Positions 17,387 to 26,801 of a stretch of DNA of 64,000 nt are shown here, one piece after another. Positions within the stretch are counted from its first letter, which is position 1; each line of letters begins with the position of its first letter. A program made the position numbers and the translations under genes. The stretch is from Streptomyces sp. 2114.4. GTDB lineage: Bacteria; Actinomycetota; Actinomycetes; Streptomycetales; Streptomycetaceae. The notes beneath the pieces were generated by a model. The model did no database searches. It was not told the DNA's origin and saw only the letters and a program-made list of their open reading frames with translations. Location of the stretch: NCBI RefSeq assembly GCF_900187385.1, contig NZ_FYEY01000001.1:310001-374000 (forward strand), read 5' to 3'.

Positions 17387-17787
17387 GCATCGCGGGGATA
17401 AGGCCAATTCCTGGGGCCAGATTGGCGATTCATCTGCAGGAGCACTGACCAGCCCGCCGCCGTGGAAGTCCGCGCCCGGCACGAAGTCCCTGTGGCTGAC
17501 CACCACCAACGCCGGCAACAACGGCGAGGGCGAGGCGGGCTCCGACAACGTGTTCCAGATCGGCCTGAGGTAGCTCCCCAGGGAATACGGTCGGCGTGAC
17601 GGCGTGTCGGCCGTCGTGTGTACGGCAGTGCGACACGCCGGTGGCCGGTGGATGTGACCAGTGAGCCACAGCCGCCGGCCGTTGCCGCCCTCCACGCAAC
17701 CGTGACGTCCGTTTTCCGCCAGCCACGGCGCGGCCGAGCCCGCAGACTCGGGAAGTGAAAGCACCCCATGCGAACGAGGAGAGCGCT
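17387..17787. other. Intergenic with a possible protein remnant
   Basis: A short frame ending at 17573 reads WKSAPGTKSLWLTTTNAGNN and could be the tail of a secreted protein, but it has no start and no family was recognised. The remainder is the upstream region of the ogt remnant. Confidence 0.4.
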
Positions 17788-18074
17788 ATGTCCTCCCCCA
17801 CGGCATCCACCGCCACCACCAGCTACACGACGCTCGACAGCCCCCTGGGCGAGCTGCTGCTCGTCGGCGAGGAATCGTCCACCGCACCTGGCGGCACCGC
17901 CTGACCTCCCTCTCAGCCCTGGGCGCGGCGATCGCTGCGAATCCTCTGCCGATCGTGCGCCCCTGCCATCGTGTGATCGGCGCGGACGGCTCGATGCGCG
18001 GCTACGCGGCGGGGGCCGAACGCAAAACCGCGCTGCTCACACACGAGGGCGCCCTTCAGCCAACGCTCATCTGA
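17788..18074 (+). pseudogene. Internally deleted O6-methylguanine-DNA methyltransferase (ogt-like)
   Basis: The gene starts at the ATG at 17788 with [20 protein letters not shown], the N-terminal domain of Ogt-type repair proteins, and meets a stop at 17902. From 17922 another frame gives [20 protein letters not shown], containing the methyl-accepting cysteine motif PCHR, followed by [18 protein letters not shown], the normal C-terminus. About 70 codons between the two parts are missing. The protein would normally remove alkyl groups from guanine O6. It lies 28 bases before an AlkB-containing ORF, consistent with a former alkylation-repair group. Confidence 0.8.
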
Positions 18075-18102
18075 GCCCCGCTTCGCCTGGACCCCTTCGA
18101 TC

Positions 18103-19434
18103 ATGACCTCTCCCCTTCTTTCCCCGGCGCAGACGGCCGCATACGGCGACCTCCCCGCCCCCACCCCGCACTCCGATGCCGAACTCACCGCCCTGATCGG
18201 CCTGTTGACCGCACCCGGGGCCCGTATCGCCACGGTGACCGTCGGGCACAGCCGGGACCCCGCGTCGCGGTCGGCAGCGGCCGCGTTCGCCGAAACCTGG
18301 CGCGCCCTCGGGCGGCTGCCGGTGCTCGCCGTGGTCGACTGGCCGGAATCCGCTGCGTCCTGGATCCGGGCAGCGCGTCGGCTCACCGCCGGGGACCCTG
18401 ATGCCTGGGTAGTGGCCGCCGCGCCTCTCAGCTGGGCCCAGATGAGCCGCCGGCTGCGTCACAGCACCGACTGGGACCCGGCACGCACCTACGGCTTCGC
18501 CGCTCTCGGCGACTCCCGCGTACCCGCCCTGGCCGGCTCGTCGACTCTGCAGGGTATGCGCGGTGCCGCCGCCGACGGCAGCACCTGGACCATCGACCGC
18601 GGCTGGGTCACCCATCAGCTACCGGCCCGTCCGCCGAGCGCTGGTCCCCGTGGCACGCTGTCATCAGCGAGCGATGAGGCAAGGCAGGATTACATGAGCA
18701 CGCCACTTCCCGGCTTCGAGGGCATCGGGGGCACCGGGGGCTCCACGAGCCCCGGGCCCCTCCGAACTCCCACCGCGGCCGATCACACTCCCGCAGGCCG
18801 TCGGGAGATCGCCCCCGGCGCCGTCCATGTCCCCGGCTGGCTGACCATGCCGCAGCAACGCGAACTCGTCGCCGCCTGCCGCGGCTGGGCCCGCGGTCCG
18901 GCCCCGATCCGGCACACCAAGCTGCCGCGCGGCGGTGTGATGTCCGTGCAGACCGTGTGCATCGGCTGGCACTGGCAGCCGTACGCGTACACCCGCACCG
19001 CCGATGATGTGAACGGCGCCCGAGTAGCCGAATTCCCTTACTGGATGGTCGAGTTGGGCCGCAGTGCGCTGGTCGAGGCATATCAGGACGCCGCCGCGGG
19101 GGACGATTACACGCCCGATACCGCACTGCTCAACTTCTACGACGGCCAGGCGAAGCTCGGTATGCACCAGGACAAGGAAGAGCGCTCCGGCGCGCCGGTG
19201 GTCTCCCTCAGCATCGGCGACACCTGCGTCTTCCGGTTCGGCAACACCGAGACGCGCACCAAGCCCTACACCGACATCGAACTGGCCTCCGGTGATCTCT
19301 TCGTCTTCGGCGGACCGTCCCGCTTCGCGTACCACGGAGTGCCCAAGGTCAGGCCGGGCACCGGCGACCCCGCGTCCGGCCTGACCACGGGGCGCCTCAA
19401 CATCACCATGCGGGTGACCGGACTCGACGGATAG
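18103..19434 (+). CDS. alkB: AlkB-type 2OG-Fe(II) dioxygenase fused to an extra N-terminal domain
   Basis: The 443-codon frame has two parts. Residues 1 to about 190 form a separate alpha/beta-looking domain (VTVGHSRDPASRSAAAAFAE, PVLAVVDWPESAASWIRAAR) with no motif I can name; it may be a remnant of a binding-protein-like neighbour gene. From the internal ATG at 18694 comes a complete AlkB domain of 246 residues. It has iron ligands His355 and Asp357 in MHQDKEE and His411 in YHGVPK, and Arg431/Arg437 (TGRLNITMR) for 2-oxoglutarate and the fold. AlkB removes N-alkyl damage from DNA or RNA by oxidation. An AAGG box precedes 18694, so the enzyme may be made separately; whether the fusion is real or due to loss of a stop is open. 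Confidence 0.85.
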   Translation: MTSPLLSPAQTAAYGDLPAPTPHSDAELTALIGLLTAPGARIATVTVGHSRDPASRSAAAAFAETWRALGRLPVLAVVDWPESAASWIRAARRLTAGDPDAWVVAAAPLSWAQMSRRLRHSTDWDPARTYGFAALGDSRVPALAGSSTLQGMRGAAADGSTWTIDRGWVTHQLPARPPSAGPRGTLSSASDEARQDYMSTPLPGFEGIGGTGGSTSPGPLRTPTAADHTPAGRREIAPGAVHVPGWLTMPQQRELVAACRGWARGPAPIRHTKLPRGGVMSVQTVCIGWHWQPYAYTRTADDVNGARVAEFPYWMVELGRSALVEAYQDAAAGDDYTPDTALLNFYDGQAKLGMHQDKEERSGAPVVSLSIGDTCVFRFGNTETRTKPYTDIELASGDLFVFGGPSRFAYHGVPKVRPGTGDPASGLTTGRLNITMRVTGLDG

Positions 19435-19462
19435 CTGCCGCACCGCGAGGCAGACTGGACTC

Positions 19463-19695
19463 ATGTGTCGCAATATCAAGACGCTCCGTCCGCCCACCAC
19501 CCCGAGGTCACCGACGAGGACGTCCGGGCCGCTGCCTTGCAGTACGTCCGCAAGGTCTCCGGGTTCCGCGCCCCGGCCGCACACAACCGCGAGGTGTTCG
19601 ACCAGGCCGTGGACGCCGTAGCGGCCGCGACCCAGGAACTCCTCGACGGCCTCCAGATCCGCGGCTCCGCCGGCCGCCGGCCCTCGCATCCCTGA
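19463..19695 (+). pseudogene. DUF2277 protein, frameshifted
   Basis: DUF2277 proteins start with the signature MCRNIKTLRPP, which is exactly what the ATG at 19463 gives. About 11 codons later the frame must change (around 19495-19505, in CCCACCACCCCGAGG). The adjacent frame then continues with EVTDEDVRAAALQYVRKVSG and the rest of the family to 19695. The family is a small alpha-helical protein of unknown function. Either the gene is newly broken or there is a sequencing error in the C-rich run. Confidence 0.8.
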
Positions 19696-19889
19696 GGCAC
19701 CTCTCATCCACCGGCAAAATCACCGGACGAAGCACCAGCCGAACCGCCGGGCGAGCCACGGGCGGGACAATATGCCACCCCACATCACGCTCCGTGGTCA
19801 GCAGGCGGCCGGCCCGGCCGCTGACCGCGCACGAAAACGGGCACCGGCCGAGCGCGAAACCTCCCTCCCAGAAGATTCCGCTCCGCCTC

Positions 19890-20510
19890 CTATCGATTGC
19901 CCGCCGGCCCCCGCCAGTCCGCGTGGCGAATACGGGAGATCTCCCGCACCTCACCAACCGTGCCCCATTCGTCCTTCCCCAGCCGCGACAGGGGCTTCAG
20001 CCGGGAGATCTCGGGATGGCCGTCGACCAGTACGTCCTGCGAGACTGCCGCATGCACCACGCGCCCGAACACGACGGTGGAATCCCCGATGCCCAGCGTG
20101 CTGTGCACCTCGCACTCCAGCGCCACCGGTGAGGCCGCCACCCGCGGAGGCTTGACACGCAAACTCGGCTCGGTGGCTATCCCGGCCGCCTCGAACTCGC
20201 TCACCCCATGCGGAAAGTCGGTGCCCGTGTCATTGATCTGCCCGAAAAGCCCCTCGGGCGCCAGGTTGACCACGAACTGCCCGGTCGCCTCGACATTGCG
20301 CAGGGTGTCCTTGCGACCGACGGAGCTGAACTGCACCACGGGCGGCGCGACACTCGCGATCGTGAAGAAGGAGTGGGGGGCCAGGTTCGTAGAAGCACAA
20401 TCAGGGCTGATCGTCGAGATCCAGGCGATGGGCCGCGGCACGACCGTCGCGGTCAGGAGCTTGTAGAACTCGTTGCGGGACATCTCAGCGGGATCGAAGT
20501 CAATGCGCAT
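19890..20510 (-). CDS. Flavin reductase-like (DIM6/NTAB) protein
   Basis: This 206-residue protein belongs to the flavin-reductase-like split-barrel family that binds FMN/FAD and reduces it with NAD(P)H. The typical start RNEFYKLLTATVVPRPIAWI, then APHSFFTIASVAPPVVQFSS and TLRNVEATGQFVVNLA, are all present. Members supply reduced flavin to monooxygenases or act alone. The ATG at 20510 is chosen; the upstream extension is short and lacks a ribosome site. Its neighbour on the right is a recombinase fragment, so the operon context is lost. Confidence 0.85.
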   Translation of the reverse strand: MRIDFDPAEMSRNEFYKLLTATVVPRPIAWISTISPDCASTNLAPHSFFTIASVAPPVVQFSSVGRKDTLRNVEATGQFVVNLAPEGLFGQINDTGTDFPHGVSEFEAAGIATEPSLRVKPPRVAASPVALECEVHSTLGIGDSTVVFGRVVHAAVSQDVLVDGHPEISRLKPLSRLGKDEWGTVGEVREISRIRHADWRGPAGNR

Positions 20511-20535
20511 GGTGATCAGTATCCACACAGGCGCG

Positions 20536-21008
20536 CGTCGCCCGCCAGCACCTCTCCGCCGCCCAGAACGGACTCGCCCAAGGCCGCATCACCCACGGCT
20601 GGGTCCGTAAAGGCGAGCGCAAAGGGCAGCTCGTCCCGCATGAGGCCGACCTGGTCGTACGGATCTTCCAGGACTTCATGTCGGGGGAATCGGCCTACAG
20701 CATCGCCAGGAGCTTCAACGCCGAAGGGATCCAGCCTCCTGCCGCCCGCACCTGGTCGTCCACGATGGTCGCCAAGATGCTCCGCAATCCGCGCTACGCA
20801 GGCATGGTCTCCTACGCGGGGAAACATCGGGTCCAAGCCGCTACTGCCGGGGACGGATGGTCCCTCGTCCTCTTCGATGACGAGGGACGCCCCTTGCTCG
20901 GCTCGTGGGAACCCGTCATCGCCCCCAAGCTCTGGTCCCAGGTCCAGTTCGAGTGGCAACGCCGCCGCCAAAAGACAGGCATCAAGCCCGGCGAGTCCGG
21001 CACCGCAC
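20536..21008 (+). pseudogene. Serine recombinase fragment (Recombinase domain)
   Basis: The open stretch encodes SAAQNGLAQGRITHGWVRKG, FQDFMSGESAYSIARSFNAE, TWSSTMVAKMLRNPRYAGM and VQFEWQRRRQKTG. This is the middle 'Recombinase' DNA-binding domain of large serine recombinases. The N-terminal catalytic resolvase domain (with the active Ser) and the C-terminal zinc-ribbon/coiled-coil are both missing, and no start is present. It is a leftover of an integrated mobile element. Confidence 0.8.
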
Positions 21009-21015
21009 CGGCGCG

Positions 21016-21571
21016 AGCGCCGTGGCGGACGTGGCCGAGTGGCCCGCTGCTCAGGCGTGAGGTCTGCGGCCACCTCGCGGGCGAGCGCCGCCAGGTCGTC
21101 GGGCCGGGCCGACACGGGCCTGCCGTTCAGCATCACATGGGGGCCGGGTGCGGCCTGGGGCCAGTGGCCGCGAGCCCTAAGCCAGGCAATCAATGCCGTC
21201 GGCCGAGACCGCCGCAGGGCGGGATCTCGGGGTCGCCCTGCTGCCGCTGGCCGGCGGTGATGAGCCGTTCGACGACCCCCACGGATCTGCAGGGAGGTCA
21301 CTACGACGACGTCCGCCCCGGCTTCAGAGAGATTGCGTCCAGCGCGGAACCACGGCATGGAGACCGCCCCCGTCATCCGCACCATCAAGCGCGCCCCCAC
21401 CCCCACAGCTCGCTCCGCCTCGGCACAGCGGTGAGAGCAGCCTCCAGGAGCACCCCCCGGAGCAACGGCGTCCATCACTTGCTGAAAGCGGATGGTTGCC
21501 TCCCGATCCGGATAGGGCGAAGCGTCCGCGGTTCTTAGGGTTTCGAAGAACTCAGCGCTCAGGAGGCATAC
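21016..21571. other. Region without a supported gene
   Basis: The minus strand contains an open segment (ALIAWLRARGHWPQAAPGPH, then ARPDDLAALAREVAADLTPE) that looks protein-like but has no start and no family I recognise. It may be another remnant of the mobile element represented by the recombinase fragment. The AGGAGG box of the next gene lies at the right edge. Confidence 0.4.
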
Positions 21572-22702
21572 ATGGAGAGCTGTCGCGGTGCGCGGACGGC
21601 CTTGGTCGTGGGCGCGGGCATGGGCGGTCTCACCGCGGCATCGGCCTTGGCACGCAGGGGGTGGCAGGTCGAGATCGCGGAGATCAGTCCGGCCGGAGCG
21701 ACGTCCGGCTGGGGGTTGTGTCTGACCGGTCCTTCGCTGCGTGCGCTGGACGAACTGGGGCTGGCCGACCCGTGTCTGGCCGCGGGCTACGGCATGAGTG
21801 TGATCACGCATGTGGATGTGGACGGCAGGGTTGCGGACGAGGTCCGGTTGCCGCGCCTGATCGGCGCCGAGTGGCCCGCGGTGGTTGGCATGGGGCGTCC
21901 GGCGCTGTACCGGACGCTGCGCGAGCATGCCGATCGCTGTGGCGTGGTGGTGCACCACGGGCTGACCGTCGTTGCGGTGGAACAGGAGGGGGAACAGGTC
22001 CGCGTGCAGATGTCGGACGGGACGCACCGGCGGGTCGCGCTGTTGGTGGGTGCGGACGGGATCCGCTCGTCGGTACGGCGTCTGCTGGGCCTGGAGACCT
22101 CGGTCGCGTACCACGGGCAGATGGTCTGGCGGGCTCTGGTGCCCCGCCCGCCGTGGGCCACCGGGATTCAACAGTTCGCCGGGCAGAGCAATACGGCGGG
22201 GCTCGTGCCCATCTCGGACAGCCTGGCGTATGCGTTCCTGACGGAGAACGGAGCGGAGTGGAGCGTCCTGCCTGACGTCGAACTCGTTCCGCGTTCAAGG
22301 CAGTTGCTGGAGGGCTTCCCTGGCCGCGTGGAGGAGATCCGCTCCCTGCTGGCGGCCGGGTCCAAGTCAGTGGTACGTCGCCCGGTGCTGACGGCTTTCT
22401 TGGACGGTGCCTGGAACCGGGGCACCGGCGTGGTCATCGGTGATGCCGCGCACGCACCCGCACCGCAGATGGCCAGCGGCGCGGCCCTGGCCATCGAGGA
22501 CGGGGCGGTGCTGGCCCAGGAGCTCGACTGTCACACGTCGATCGGCGCGGGGCTCGATGCCTTCGTCAGCCGACGCGCACAGCGGTGCCGAACACTCGTG
22601 GAGAACTCGGTGGCGATCGCCGACCTGGAGCAGGCGCAGCGCTACGACGAGGCGTACCCGCTGGTCGATGCCTGCCACCGGCAGATGGCCGAGCCCGCAT
22701 GA
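21572..22702 (+). CDS. FAD-dependent monooxygenase (PHBH-type)
   Basis: This 376-residue flavoprotein has the group A aromatic hydroxylase motifs: GxGxxG in VVGAGMGGLTAASALARRGW (residues about 11-30), the DG motif in LLVGADGIRSSVRRLL and the GD motif GVVIGDAAHAPAPQMASGAA. It uses NAD(P)H and oxygen to hydroxylate an aromatic substrate in the cytoplasm. AGGAGG lies just upstream of the ATG. It is followed, after a 270-base stretch that may hold a gene remnant, by an extradiol-type dioxygenase and an AraC regulator. Hydroxylation then ring cleavage of one aromatic compound is the likely theme. The substrate is not known. Confidence 0.87.
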   Translation: MESCRGARTALVVGAGMGGLTAASALARRGWQVEIAEISPAGATSGWGLCLTGPSLRALDELGLADPCLAAGYGMSVITHVDVDGRVADEVRLPRLIGAEWPAVVGMGRPALYRTLREHADRCGVVVHHGLTVVAVEQEGEQVRVQMSDGTHRRVALLVGADGIRSSVRRLLGLETSVAYHGQMVWRALVPRPPWATGIQQFAGQSNTAGLVPISDSLAYAFLTENGAEWSVLPDVELVPRSRQLLEGFPGRVEEIRSLLAAGSKSVVRRPVLTAFLDGAWNRGTGVVIGDAAHAPAPQMASGAALAIEDGAVLAQELDCHTSIGAGLDAFVSRRAQRCRTLVENSVAIADLEQAQRYDEAYPLVDACHRQMAEPA

Positions 22703-22972
22703 CCATTGTCGGGGGCACAGCGCGTCAGCCACCCGCGGTCCCTGCTCGACCAGGCGTCCTGGACATGCCGTGCTGCCCGTCGCTTCAGGCCAACGGCAAG
22801 GACGACCTGCACACGCTTCGGCCCACTTCTACCTGGTTCTTGAGCACGGAGGCCCCAAGGCGGCCCGGATGTTCCCCGGCGCCCACACGGGCGAGGGTCC
22901 CGTGCTGTCCACCGTCCACAACTGGCGTACAAATCCCGCAAGTTGACCCAGCGCAGCGTAAAGGAGTGCACC

Positions 22973-23914
22973 ATGGGCAACAGCAGTCTGACCACCCACC
23001 TGCGGCACATCGATGTCGCCATGCCCGACTTCGCCGAGCAGCGTCAGTTCTATACCGAGATGTGGGGGCTGACGGAGACCGCAAGCGATACCGGCGTCTC
23101 GTTCCTGGCAGCCGATGGCTCGCCGGAGCAGTACGTGGTGCGGCTGCGCCAGGGAGCGCACAAGCGCACCGACCTCATCGCCTTCGGTGCCGCCACGGCA
23201 GCCGATGTCAACACCCTGGCCGCGCGGCTGATCGCACAGGGCGTGAAGCTGCTCCATGAACCGATGCAGCTGGACACCCCCGGGGGTGGCTACGCGGTCC
23301 GCTTCTTCGACAACGAGGGCCGCGTGGTCGAGGTCTCCGCCGACGTCACACCACGACAGCACCGCAAGATCGAAGCCCGCGAGCCGATCCCCGTGCGGCT
23401 GTCACACGTGCTGATGAACTCTCCCACCCCCGAGGCCACGGTCGCCTGGTACATCAAGCACCTGGGGTTCCGCCTCTCGGACACCATGTGCCTCGGCAGC
23501 CGCGGGGAGATCATGTGGTTTCTGCGGTGCAGCACCTTCCACCACAGCTTCGGCATCGTCCGCGGGCCGCACGCGGCCTTCCACCACGCCTCCTTCGAGA
23601 TGCGCGGCATCGACGAGTTCATGCGCGGGACCGGCCGGATGCGGGGACGGGGCATCGAGCGACTGTGGGGACCGGGGCGGCACCGCGCCGGTGACAACGT
23701 CTTCAGCTACTTCCTCGACCGAGCCGGAAACACCGTCGAGTACACCACCGAGCTGGAGGTCCTGGACGAGGACACCTGGCACCCCCACCTCTACGACCTA
23801 CGCGATCCCACCAACGCGGATCAATGGGGCACGGCCAACGAGATGGAGGAGTTCATCGCCGCCAAGTCCCACAACGACGTCGACCCCGGACTGTTCGTGG
23901 CTCCACCGATGTGA
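22973..23914 (+). CDS. VOC family extradiol dioxygenase-like protein (two-module)
   Basis: The 313-residue protein contains two VOC modules (starting LRHIDVAMPDFAEQRQFYTE and VRLSHVLMNSPTPEATVAWY), as in catechol 2,3-dioxygenases. The second module carries the usual metal-site pattern: His in RLSHVL, His in FHHASFEM and Glu in NTVEYTTE. It would cleave a catechol ring next to the hydroxyls using Fe(II). AAAGGAG precedes the ATG. The 270 bases upstream, after the FAD monooxygenase, show only degraded frames (for example FYLVLEHGGPKAARMFPGAH), so a middle gene may have been lost. Confidence 0.85.
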   Translation: MGNSSLTTHLRHIDVAMPDFAEQRQFYTEMWGLTETASDTGVSFLAADGSPEQYVVRLRQGAHKRTDLIAFGAATAADVNTLAARLIAQGVKLLHEPMQLDTPGGGYAVRFFDNEGRVVEVSADVTPRQHRKIEAREPIPVRLSHVLMNSPTPEATVAWYIKHLGFRLSDTMCLGSRGEIMWFLRCSTFHHSFGIVRGPHAAFHHASFEMRGIDEFMRGTGRMRGRGIERLWGPGRHRAGDNVFSYFLDRAGNTVEYTTELEVLDEDTWHPHLYDLRDPTNADQWGTANEMEEFIAAKSHNDVDPGLFVAPPM

Positions 23915-24061
23915 GCACACCCGCGAGGGGTCGCGTCACCTGCGGACGCAGCACCGCCGATCAAGCCCCTGGCGGGCCGGCAGCGGTGACACACTGTCCG
24001 CAGGCCCCGGTCGCCCGCACCCCACGCCGTGGCGGCCGCCCGCGCCGAGGGAGGTGAATGT

Positions 24062-25034
24062 GTGCCGGCTCCGCTGCGCAACTTCGTCATCACCAAATCC
24101 CCCAACCCCGTCGACCTCTTGAACGCCGCCACCCGCCTGTTCGGCGGCTCCATCGCCACGTCGCCGCTGGACGGCCTGTGCAGGGGAGATCACGAACTGC
24201 GCGGGGTGGCCGCGCGCGACTTCGCCGTCGGCTACTTCGCCTCGCCGCTCGACGTGCGCGTCTCCACGGCGGGAGGACGCAGCTCCTACTTCGTCAACAT
24301 CGGTGTCCGGCGCGATCGCCGCATCGTGCGGCGGCCTGAACACCACCCTCGACACCGCCACGGCCGGGGTCGTCAACCCCGGAGACACTCAGGAGCTGCG
24401 CCCCGCGCGCCCAACCCCTTCACGCTTTCTGGGCCTTCGGATCGACGCCGCCCTGGTCGACCAGGAATTCACCGCGCTGACCGGGCGCCCGCCGGTGTCC
24501 CCCATCCGCTTCGACTTCGCCCTCGACCTGGCCGAGCCCAAGGGCCGGGCCGTACTGCTGCTGGTCCGCTCCCTCCTGGAGCAACTGGACTCGGGAGACG
24601 CCCTGTTCCTGCGTGCCGAACTCCAGCGCAGTCAACTGCGCTGCATCGTCACCGCGCTGCTCCTGGCCCAGCCGCACTCGCACACCGACGAGTTGCGAGA
24701 CGGTCCGCAACCTGGCCACCCGCGCTCCTTGCGCGCAGCTCTCGCGTTCATCGAGGCCAACCTCACCGAGCACATCGCCCTCGGCGACATCGCCGAAGCC
24801 GCCGACTGCGCGCCGCGGACCATCAGCTCCGCATTCCGCGACCGGCTCGGCCTGTCGCCCATGTCCTACGTACGCAACCTGCGGCTGGACCGGATCCGTC
24901 AGGACATCCTCACCACCACCGACAACGTCGGCACCATCGCGTACCGGTGGGGCGTCTCCCACCTGGGCCGCTTCGCCGGCGACTACCACGGCCGTTTCAA
25001 CGAGTTGCCCTCCGACACCGCAGCCCGCCGGTAA
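24062..25034 (+). pseudogene. AraC-family regulator, frameshifted
   Basis: From the GTG at 24062 (GAGGTG box upstream) the frame gives an AraC-type N-terminal sensing domain (RNFVITKSPNPVDLLNAATR ... AGGRSSYFVNIGV). Near 24300 it must switch frame to continue SGAIAASCGGLNTTLDTATA and on to a full C-terminal AraC HTH (IEANLTEHIALGDIAEAADC, SPMSYVRNLRLDRIRQDILT). The break falls in a GTGTCC run and could be loss of two bases from GTGTGT. The regulator probably controlled the monooxygenase/dioxygenase genes immediately upstream. A sequencing error is possible. Confidence 0.75.
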
Positions 25035-25135
25035 ACCCGCCACCTGCACCGCGCCCTCGAACGGCCCCGCCATCCGGCCCGCGTCCCTCGGTGCGGGGAG
25101 GACATGGCACCGGGCTGGAGGGGGAGCCCTCGTTC

Positions 25136-25245
25136 GGGCTGCTCACCATGATCGTCAGTCTCGAGTCGATCTTCCTGTCCACGTCCTTCATGGCCGGCCA
25201 GCATCGTCAGGCCGTACGAGACACCATCCGCGCCGACCTCAACTT
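25136..25245 (+). pseudogene. DUF1003 membrane-protein fragment
   Basis: The short segment LLTMIVSLESIFLSTSFMAG and QHRQAVRDTIRADLNFE matches the conserved second membrane helix and following DHxxE-type region of DUF1003 proteins. Everything before and after has been replaced. It is an isolated remnant with no start. Confidence 0.6.
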
Positions 25246-25734
25246 CGAAGCCGGCGTGTGCCCCGAGGTCTGGTCGACGAACCGGGACACGCCCTGGGGC
25301 TGGACCCCGGAGGGGGCCGAGCGACAGACACAAGAGCTTCTGCCGGCCAGCCCGGACAAGATGAACAGTGAAATCACGCATCGCGTAACATGCTTCGCAC
25401 ATTGTGTATTGCAATGCAGGTATTTGAGGAGAATACTCAATAACCCGGCAGGGAAGACCCGGAAGTGTGCTGCGCGTGGACCGAGGCGCCTCGCGCAGCG
25501 CTTTGCTTGCGCATAAAGGTCAGCAGAGTCGGGGCAGTCGTTGCACGCAAGGGGAAATTGACGGAACCTGCTCACCGAGAGGACTCAGCGCGCCACTGCC
25601 GTTGGTGACCGTTCAAGTCGACGGGGTCGTTCCCCGCTGTCGCTTTGCGTCGCGGAGGGCCGCGCATGCCGGGACGGCTTCGGTGTACGTCGGAACGAAC
25701 ACCGGCGGGGATTCCCACCACGACTCGAAACCGA
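25246..25734. other. Intergenic, AT-richer than surroundings
   Basis: It holds only weak open frames. The part around 25380-25450 is noticeably AT-rich for this genome. No gene is recognised. Confidence 0.4.
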
Positions 25735-25953
25735 TCAGGGCGTCAAAGGCACCTGCTCGGGCTTCTGTAGCACACCGGAGGTCCATGGACGCGCTGGTCC
25801 CGCGACCCTCGATCCGGGGCACCGAAGCGGAAGGCCGCAGCCGATCCGTCGGTGGCCCTCGGCTTCGCGCTCACGGACGTCCGAGCCACCGTGGACGGCC
25901 AGGCCGAGATGACGCAGGGTGTCGAACCAGAACTGCTGATCGTCCTGGAACAT
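25735..25953 (-). pseudogene. Truncated start of an alpha/beta hydrolase, coupled to the NmrA gene
   Basis: An ATG overlaps the stop of the NmrA-like gene (TGATG), so translation would be coupled. The first 35 codons (MFQDDQQFWFDTLRHLGLAV then HGGSDVRE) resemble the N-terminus of hydrolases found after NmrA genes in other streptomycetes (from memory). The rest becomes unrelated and ends after 72 residues, without a nucleophile motif. It is probably a third operon gene cut short by deletion. Confidence 0.45.
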
Positions 25954-26801
25954 CAGCTGCTGCCTCGCATCTCCCCCTCAAGGAGAGCGCGGAAGGTGCG
26001 CGGGGGCCGACCGGTGAGGCGCTGGACAGTGTCGGTGATGCGGTCCTCCGCCCCACCGGCTATGACACGGTCCATGCCCGCCAGCATTACGGCGAACTCC
26101 GCCGGGACCTCCGCCGTCAGGCGATCGCGCAACTGCTCATAGGACAGCCGGCGGTGGACCACGGGCCGACCGGTGACCTCGGTGATGATCGTGGCGATGT
26201 CGTCGTGGCTGAGTGCCTCGGGTCCGGTGAGGACGAGATCGGTGTTGGGGGCCTGCTCGTCGGTCAGGGACCGGACGGCGACGGCCGCGATGTCCTCGGC
26301 ATCGACGAAGCCGACCCGGCCGCTTTCGGTGGCGGTCCAGATGATGCCGTCGTCGCGGATGCTGCGGGCGTGCGCGTGCGTGCCGGTGAAGTTCTGCATG
26401 AACCACGAGGGCCGCAGTACCGCCCACTCTTCGAACAGATCGGGCAGGGCCTGGTGCACCGTTCCCACTACCGGACCGCCCTCGGGAATGGCCGAGGAGC
26501 TCAGCAGTACCGCGCGGTGCACGCCGACGGCGCGGGCCTGACGGAGGAAGGGCAGCATGATCGCCGCGGGGTCGGAGTCACCCAGGGGCGGTATGAGGTA
26601 GACGCGGTCGACTCCGTCGAGGACGGCAGCGTGGGTGTCGGAGTCGTACCAGTCGAAGGGGACCGGCTCGGCGCCGGCGACCGGTGCGGCCTGACGGCTG
26701 GCGGCTTTGACGCGGTGGCCAGCGGCCATCAGCTGCGCGGCGGTGCGGCTGCCGGTGGTGCCGGTGGCGCCGATGACCAAAGTGGTACTTACGGTGGTCA
26801 T
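25953..26801 (-). CDS. NmrA/SDR-a family NAD(P)-binding protein
   Basis: This 282-residue protein begins with a Rossmann motif (TTLVIGATGTTGSRTAAQLM; GxxGxxG) and has the atypical SDR pattern of NmrA/HSCARG proteins (RVYLIPPLGDSDPAA, VLRPSWFMQNFTG). It lacks the Tyr-x-x-x-Lys active site of classical SDRs. Such proteins act as redox sensors or quinone/isoflavone-type reductases. Its start overlaps the preceding SnoaL-like gene by four bases (ATGA). This and the palindromic promoter upstream place it in an operon controlled by the divergent TetR gene. Confidence 0.87.
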   Translation of the reverse strand: MTTVSTTLVIGATGTTGSRTAAQLMAAGHRVKAASRQAAPVAGAEPVPFDWYDSDTHAAVLDGVDRVYLIPPLGDSDPAAIMLPFLRQARAVGVHRAVLLSSSAIPEGGPVVGTVHQALPDLFEEWAVLRPSWFMQNFTGTHAHARSIRDDGIIWTATESGRVGFVDAEDIAAVAVRSLTDEQAPNTDLVLTGPEALSHDDIATIITEVTGRPVVHRRLSYEQLRDRLTAEVPAEFAVMLAGMDRVIAGGAEDRITDTVQRLTGRPPRTFRALLEGEMRGSS

